Positions 58,734 through 64,000 of a stretch of 64,000 nt of DNA are shown in pieces. Origin of the DNA: Lineolata rhizophorae (taxonomy: Eukaryota; Ascomycota; Dothideomycetes; Lineolatales; Lineolataceae); assembly GCA_010093515.1 (NCBI GenBank), contig MU001688.1, forward strand, positions 266,560 through 330,559. The letters run 5' to 3'. How positions within the stretch are numbered: position 1 is the first letter of the stretch; every line of letters begins with the position of its first letter. The position numbers and the translations under genes are program-made. A model generated the notes under the pieces. That model was not told the origin of the DNA. It made no database searches and worked only from the letters and a program-made list of their open reading frames with translations.

Positions 58734-60330
58734 TCAAGGGTAATTTAGTATATCATGTCCAGCTCGTCTTAGTGTAACACTGGTAAGAAGAGGAACTGGC
58801 CGCCGCAACCCAGGTACTGGGCTTCGTTTTGCTTCCCACTCGACAGTAAAATCTTGCAGCTCTTGGAAAAGTAGCTTCGTCATAGAGCTAAATCCTATTT
58901 CGAAAACCGTAGACAGGAAGAAAATGTCGATGCCCATATGCGCGGGCAGAAACCACAATCTGGCAAGAAGGAGAATACGTGGCAACAGGAAACGCGCCGC
59001 CTTCTCTTTGAGCCTGATCAGAGTTGGATCGAAAAGATATTGCTGGAGGTGTTGCCGCCGGTCGTGGTGGTTTCTGAACACATCGAGGCGGATTTTCAGA
59101 TACTCTTCAAGTCTCACGATTCGCTCTCTGAAGCATGCCTTCAACTCCCCCCCCTCGTTGTAGGGATTCTGCAAGAGGAACCTTCTCCAGAATTGCACGG
59201 TCTCCAGAGCATCGGCAGGATCGATGTCGAAATACTCTCTGTGGCTGGATCCATTCCGATCTCTAAAGATCTTCTGCGCTTCGTGAAGTTCCATGTGGAC
59301 GAGCCTTTCGAGTTTTCTATAGGTGCTAATTCGCCTCTTCTCCGGGTCTGGCACGATCTCCAACATGACCTTGTCGGATTCCTGAATCCCCCCTTTCCGA
59401 TGCTCGAACGTAGTCGTCGTAAAGCCTATTTTAACCAGCCGCTGGTCGGAGTTCTTCAATATAAATACGTAGACATCTCCAGTGGCGTCCTTTTTGTAGT
59501 CCTCGCCTGTGACGGGTTCGCGAACTTCTGAGATAATGCGTTTATAGACATTTGGCTTCTCTTGTGAGCTTGGCCGGGAGGTGGGTCTATCACGGGACGT
59601 CAGTAAAAGAATTCTAGGACTAGGGGATTAGGTCGTACCCTGGCCTGTTTCCATGTCCCTTTTCTTGCCTGCCTTTTGGCTTATGCGTCGGGGTATCAAG
59701 CGCTGCGTGGGCTGCCGTTGATGAATTCCTGAGTTCTGAGGCTTCTCCCCTGTGATCGTCTTCTTTCTCGGGTACATTCTCTTCATTTCTGCGGTCGTCC
59801 TGTTTATCCTCGCAGAGAGGTGGACTGGCCGATACGTGCCCCCGCTCCATATTCGAGGAGAGATCGGTGCCTTCGCACGTCGCATCTTGCGGAAATTCCG
59901 GTTCGTTCTTCTGCTCCTCCGGAGTCTCAGGGGGGGTCGTGATTCCAAGAGCGGAGGGACCATTCACTGAAGGTAGCCAATCCCGAAGCAACGGAAGGAC
60001 GTTTTTCCACGTTCGGTGCTGGGCGCAGAAGAGAATCGACACGAGCTCGTCGAACTCTGGTAGGGTTTGGGGGTAGCGTAAACTTTTTATCCGCTGCCGT
60101 CGCGGTGATGTGATGCATTGCCCATTTTCATCGCTGTATGTGCAATTTTGGCGACCATTCTTTAGTTCCGAAATGGACTCGTTGAGTTTGAAACGTTCGC
60201 GGCGGTGCAATTGCGATTGGGTTCTACGCTGGCCCTGCGATGATGGTGTTGTAGGTTGGCCTTGCGGTGCGTCCGCATCATCCGGTCGAGAAGTAGAGCC
60301 TGATGCACGTTGTTGGAGTGTTTCCTCCAT
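58734..60330 (-). CDS. T5orf172/GIY-YIG-like domain protein (Mug113-type)
   Basis: Exons (minus) 60330-59639 and 59586-58734; 514 residues. The C-terminal half carries the T5orf172 (DUF, GIY-YIG nuclease-related) domain from about residue 268: GDVYVFILKN, then LVKIGFTTTTFEHRK, HMELHEAQKIFRDRN and HREYFDIDPADAL, the order seen in fungal proteins annotated as meiotically up-regulated gene 113. The N-terminal half is polar and disordered, with a short Cys-containing block (NCTYSDENGQCITSPRRQ) and VSILFCAQHRTWKNVLPLLRDWL, also typical of this fungal family. Biochemical role is unproven; nuclease activity is only suggested by the fold. Intron 52 nt, GTACGA donor. The ATG at 60330 is preferred over the upstream in-frame non-ATG codon. 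Confidence 0.85.
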
Positions 60331-61567
60331 GTCTGTAGCAGATCTGGAATGGTGACACACGACTAATTGCGGCTAAAGGTCGTCGTGGAATGAAGAAAAT
60401 AATGGTGGAGTCAAGGTGCACCACCAAGATGTATAGGAAATGAAGGCGTTGGCCACGGCTACTCGAGCGCCATGGTAAAATATATAGGCGTTGCAAGGCT
60501 ATGCGGATACATAGAATGGGTTCGGAGAGCCAAAGGGAAGAGTGCAAAAGGCGTAGTGCCTCCTCACAAGAAACCGGGCATGCAGGAGTCACGCGGGTGT
60601 TCCTGTGCGTGCTTTGTCCATGGAGTTCTCGGCTTGCGCTTTCCGTGCTGTGCCGCATCCAAGCCACCAATGCTATAAAAAGCAGATAAGGAACTTCTGC
60701 ACTCGGAAAAGCGCGATACCTCGACCCTTAACAAAGTCGCACCGTGAATGTGGGTGCAAGCACGGCACTTAAAAGATGTCAGATTTAATAGGAAAACGAA
60801 TGTTACTTCTGGCATATTATGTGGTAGATGGAGGCAGTACGCTCCTGATGGTGTTTAAAGATTCGAACCGCCGGCCGGTCGTGCCCGGAGAGGGGACTCT
60901 ACGGGGAACGGGGAGCATGCCAGGTCTAGAATGTGATGACCGTCTCCGGCCCCTGCAGTGATATGAGGTACGCGCAAACACAACCGGGGCTTAGACGGGA
61001 CGGGGGTGCCAGGCGTGATAAGAGATGCGTCTCTCGGCCCGGCGTTGTGGTACCCTTTCGGCTATTGAGCTAGGCGGTGAGCTGCCTTGGGGGCTGCCGC
61101 AAACGCGCCTGTCGGACCTGAATGCTGAAGCGTCGTGAGCTATGTTGCGAGCTTTGAGCTTTTTAATGAATACAACCGTTGTCTTTGATACTCATACAGA
61201 CTATGTGCTCAGCGATTGAGATCAAAATCGTGCGCAATCCAATAAGCATGCAAGTCGTGCATGCTCTCCAAGGACGTCGTGCGTGGCAGTGATGCCCGTC
61301 CTGCATGCCCACCCTATACTCTTGGGGTTTAAGTAATGGCAAAAAACATTAGCCCAAGGGCCGCAAGAACCTATTCCAATGGCTCTGCTCTCGTGTCCTT
61401 AACGAAACGATAGTGCCGTCTCAATTAGCCTCCAATGAAGCCTTCAGTGGGGCTCAGTGGTCGGTGATGGCACCCACCCATTGGTCCTACAATAACTTAA
61501 CGCACTTTGATGCTCTGGGCTTGGATGTATAGGCGCGGAGATAGCGCAGTAAGCATGGACAAGAGGC
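60331..61567. other. Intergenic region between the T5orf172 gene and PPT2 3' end
   Basis: About 1.2 kb. A string at 60858-60875 resembles the complement of a tRNA T-arm but the rest of a cloverleaf is absent. Frames under 90 codons; nothing else recognised. Confidence 0.4.
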
Positions 61568-62240
61568 CTAAGCCTCGCATGCTGCTAGGCAAGCAGCCGT
61601 AACATATTCGCCGTCGTGGCTGATACTCAGCCTTGCAATCTGGCCGTGCAGTCCTTCGCTCTCTAGGTTGAGTCTGTCATGATTTTTTCGGGCGTTTTCA
61701 GATCCGGATTCAGGACGGTCGGAGTCAGAGCATTGAATGAAGTGAGAACTGTCACGCTCCTCAATGTCGTTCACTGGCTTGCAGAGCAAACCTCGAGTCC
61801 AAGGTTTGTCCAACACGATGGCAATAGGCTCGCGAAAGTCGTTCTTGGCAATGACAATATCATGAAACCCGAGCTTCCGAGGTGCGTTGGCCTTTATCAC
61901 GGCTTCTTTCGCTGCCCATCTGCATGGCTCAGTTAGACCCCATCTCATTAAAATCATTTGGGGCAAAAGACGTGAATCCTTGATACCTTGCTGCAATGTA
62001 CTGAGCCATCTCATATGTGCGACCATTCTGGAGAGCTTCGTCTGCATTCGGCCATCTTGCCTGAAAGGCGCGAATCTCGTGGTTACCGAATAGTTTTCGA
62101 AGGAAGCGGGAAAACCGCTCTGGGTTGAGGTTGGCTTGTTGGCGTCCTTGAGTTCCGCGCGTGATTAGTTGATGGATGCGCGGCACATAACAGATGTCCG
62201 TCCCAACTCGAAGCGGCCATGGAAATGGCCGCAACGGCAT
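61568..62240 (-). CDS. PPT2: Mitochondrial holo-ACP synthase (4'-phosphopantetheinyl transferase, Ppt2/AcpS type)
   Basis: Transfers 4'-phosphopantetheine from CoA to mitochondrial acyl-carrier protein, needed for mitochondrial fatty-acid synthesis and lipoate. Exons (minus) 62240-61987 and 61919-61568; 201 residues. Both family motifs are present: VGTDICYVPRI near the N-terminus (metal-binding Asp) and RWAAKEAVIKA restored by splicing (catalytic Glu/Lys). The central segment FSRFLRKLFGNHEI and the C-terminal LSISHDGEYVTAACLA (the SxSHxxxYA-type end) complete the fold. About 55 polar residues rich in Asp/Ser/Glu interrupt the domain before LSISHD, a common insertion place in fungal proteins. 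No strong presequence is visible. Intron 67 nt, GT-AG. Confidence 0.92.
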
Positions 62241-62798
62241 AGGTATTGCGCATTCAAGATCGCGTCTAGCCGAGGAGATAGTCCGTGTCGTTGATTTGAT
62301 GAGTTGGTGTGGCGAGAGTGGAATATCTCAGTGTGGAATGCGGCCACTTTTAAGACCGCGCTAGCACGTGAGAAGGTCCAATCACGTGAGCCCAGCGCAA
62401 AGATTAGCTAAGATGGAAGTACTCAAAATTAGGTATTCTTTTGTAGTTGGCGAGCAATCGGGAAACTAGGCTTATATTAGTAAATAACCGTCTAGAACGT
62501 ATGAATGCTGGGCTATGGAGACTTCTCCGTTTGCGGGGAGTCCCTTTTTGCTCGTTGTATAATAGCGTGGAATATGACATAGGATCATCTGAATAATTAG
62601 TATTGCTATGGATAGCAACATATTGCTTTCCATAAGCTAGTTGCATGAGGAATAGCGAGTGGAGCGGAACACATGCGTGGCTGATGCTATTCGTTCACAA
62701 AAATGCAAGGGGCAAAGGGGTGCATTAACACGTCGAGCAGAGGATTGAATCTTAGATGATAGTAGTAGCTTGTTCTCAAGCCAACTGAAATCTATATT
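62241..62798. other. Intergenic region, PPT2 promoter / rhodanese 3' end
   Basis: About 560 bases. The left part is the PPT2 promoter, including two CACGTGA-type sites (near 62365-62372 and 62382-62390). The rest is AT-rich with no gene. Confidence 0.4.
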
Positions 62799-63387
62799 GT
62801 CATATCAGAACTAGAGTTCCCATATGTCTTTCTGATAGCCCTCAGTAAGTCGTTTGTCCTCTCCATACCTTTGTGAAGTTAGCAAAAATGGACATAATGG
62901 ACAAAAGATGCAACTGTGTTCCGATAGAGATAGATGATGGCTGTACGAACTTTTCCTGCCACTCCACAAAACCACCCTCTAGGATATACACTTTCTGCGG
63001 TAGTGCCTTCTCCTTGTCACCATCCTCCGCCCCAACAACAGTGCGAGCGTCCTGTTTATTCCCCGCCGTGTCATTCACGCCCAGCAACCGCCTCCGCTCC
63101 CTCAAGTACCTGAGCGCCGCGTAGGGCCCGCGCTGCTGGCTGAGCGCGCAATGAAAGACGACCGTCTCCTTGCCCTTGAGCGTGCGGACCAGCTCCGGCA
63201 TGCGGTAGTCGAGCGCGTTGGAGGGCTCGTTCTGGCTGCCGACAATGTGGCCGCCGATGTAGTCGCTGCCGCGGACGTCGACAATGGCGAGCCGCGCCGC
63301 CCGCGCCTCGGCCGGCTCCTCGAGCAGCACCCGCGCGAGCTCGTCGCGGCTCATGCGCACTAGCGACGCGACCGTGATATCCGACAT
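62799..63387 (-). CDS. Cdc25/Acr2-type rhodanese-domain phosphatase or arsenate reductase
   Basis: Single rhodanese domain of the Ych1/Arr2/Ibp1 class: protein-tyrosine phosphatase or arsenate reductase. Exons (minus) 63387-62951 and 62868-62799; 168 residues from MSDITVASL. The active-site loop is HCALSQQRGP (Cys about 80, Arg about 86, a C-x5-R loop), preceded by AIVDVRGSDYIGGHI and followed by GPYAALRYLRERR. EGGFVEWQEK is spliced to YGEDKRLTEGYQKDIW, the conserved end of the family; this needs a GTTCGT donor and an AAG acceptor, since the unspliced frame ends in a different tail. The C-terminus then runs on to GTLVLI. A longer in-frame start at 63522 would add 45 residues, possibly a targeting sequence. 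Substrate (phosphotyrosine or arsenate) cannot be decided. Confidence 0.87.
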
Positions 63388-63522
63388 GCTTCGCGGCTGC
63401 GGGGCGGCGCGCGGCTTGTTTTGGTGCGAGTAGAGCTCGAAGGCATCCATGCGACGGAGATGGTTAAATAGGGCCGTTGGGGGGAGGGGCATGGGAGACG
63501 GGCGGAACCTGCGGTGGGGCAT

Positions 63523-63848
63523 GGTCGAAGTCGCAGCTGGTCAGCAGGTGCCTTGGCCGCCGGTGAAGCTTCAACCGAACCCCTGCATCCTGCAGCGATA
63601 TTAGGCACTTACAGATGTAAAAGGCTCCTTTTCCTTACTTTACTATATTATGGATATTAAACGCATTCCTAGGTGATATTAGCTATCATCTCAAACTTGG
63701 ACTCCACAAGACTTCCATAGTCACATCCACTTGTTCGGTTGGAACGACAAAGGCAAATTATTACTACGACCGTTTAGCGCGCTTCGTTCAATAACGGTGT
63801 TACTATGCATACTACTCTAGCAGGCTATCGGCTACTTATATATCATAT
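63523..63848. other. Intergenic region near the right end
   Basis: About 330 bases upstream of the rhodanese gene and downstream of the right-end gene. AT-rich toward 63848. No gene seen. Confidence 0.4.
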
Positions 63849-64000
63849 TCAACAACAACCGGCCTTTGCCATACCAACTTCTTCTGCCGGCACCACGGTC
63901 TCAATCCCCGCTGGCACTCGCTCATCATCCGGACCCCACGGCAGCGCATCCACATCGATATCCCAATTGAGCAGGCTCCTCAAAATAACTTCCGCACCCG
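63849..64000 (-). CDS. 3' end of a gene cut by the window edge
   Basis: Minus-strand open frame entering from beyond 64000 and ending in TGA at 63849-63851: about 49 codons with acidic protein-like content (LLNWDIDVDALPWG, then PAEEVGMAKAGCC at the end). The terminal Cys-Cys would suit geranylgeranylation, but nothing else supports a Rab-type protein. Frame and composition support coding; function unknown. Confidence 0.5.
   Translation of the reverse strand, partial: GAEVILRSLLNWDIDVDALPWGPDDERVPAGIETVVPAEEVGMAKAGCC

Noticed and set aside
60850-60930. Minus-strand tRNA-like string
   Set aside because: The T-stem fails to pair beyond two bases and the acceptor stem is missing.

Overview
The window is 64 kb of nuclear DNA from a filamentous ascomycete. 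The evidence is short introns (about 50-330 nt) with GT-AG ends and CTGAC/CTAAC-like branch sites, a CreA/CRE1-type carbon repressor, an RTA1-family membrane protein, Tim21, Msp1, Erg28 and Cue1. The CreA sequence and overall gene style fit Sordariomycetes, probably Hypocreales; the genus cannot be told from the sequence alone.

Layout. 1.3-7.0 kb (+ strand): a serine-rich hypothetical gene, thymidylate synthase (with a GC-AG intron), and a CHIP/STUB1-like TPR/U-box ubiquitin ligase. 7.0-24.7 kb: a gene-poor island of about 17.7 kb in which I can support only one gene, the intronless carbon catabolite repressor creA (13812-15164). The rest is GC-rich or low-complexity sequence with homopurine tracts, microsatellites and a long trinucleotide hairpin. 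24.7-28.5 kb: a head-to-head pair, a RAD51 paralogue (-) and a MOSC-domain/mARC-like protein (+). 29-33.7 kb: a possible small membrane-protein gene split by an in-frame stop, and a 935-residue disordered protein with a C-terminal C2HC motif. 34.3-37 kb: MSP1 (-) and TIM21 (+), a divergent pair for mitochondrial membrane proteins. 38.3-40.7 kb: IFA38 3-ketoacyl-CoA reductase (-) and ERG28 (+), a divergent pair of ER lipid genes. 43.16-44.88 kb: a pogo/Fot1-like DNA transposon with perfect 45-bp terminal inverted repeats, TA target duplication and a 985-base run of N inside the transposase gene. 45.9-53.8 kb: an RTA1-like transporter (+), CCR4-NOT subunit NOT2 (-), a peroxisomal 4-coumarate:CoA-ligase-like enzyme (-, one apparent frameshift) and CUE1 (-). 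54.3-56.8 kb: disturbed sequence with a beheaded-looking small ORF and coding-like minus-strand fragments. 56.8-64 kb: a coiled-coil protein (+), a T5orf172/GIY-YIG-like protein (-), mitochondrial PPT2/AcpS (-), a Cdc25/Acr2-type rhodanese phosphatase (-) and the 3' end of one further gene (-).

Most genes are conserved housekeeping functions: ER lipid synthesis and quality control (IFA38, ERG28, CUE1), mitochondrial biogenesis (MSP1, TIM21, PPT2), DNA metabolism (thymidylate synthase, RAD51 paralogue), protein turnover (CHIP, CUE1) and gene expression (creA, NOT2). There is no secondary-metabolite cluster, CRISPR array or phage-like system. I found no clearly new multi-gene system. The most notable points are the creA island, two co-functional divergent pairs, unusual splice sites, two apparent gene lesions and one recent-looking transposon. 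Exon borders were inferred by hand from splice motifs, frame arithmetic and family similarity.
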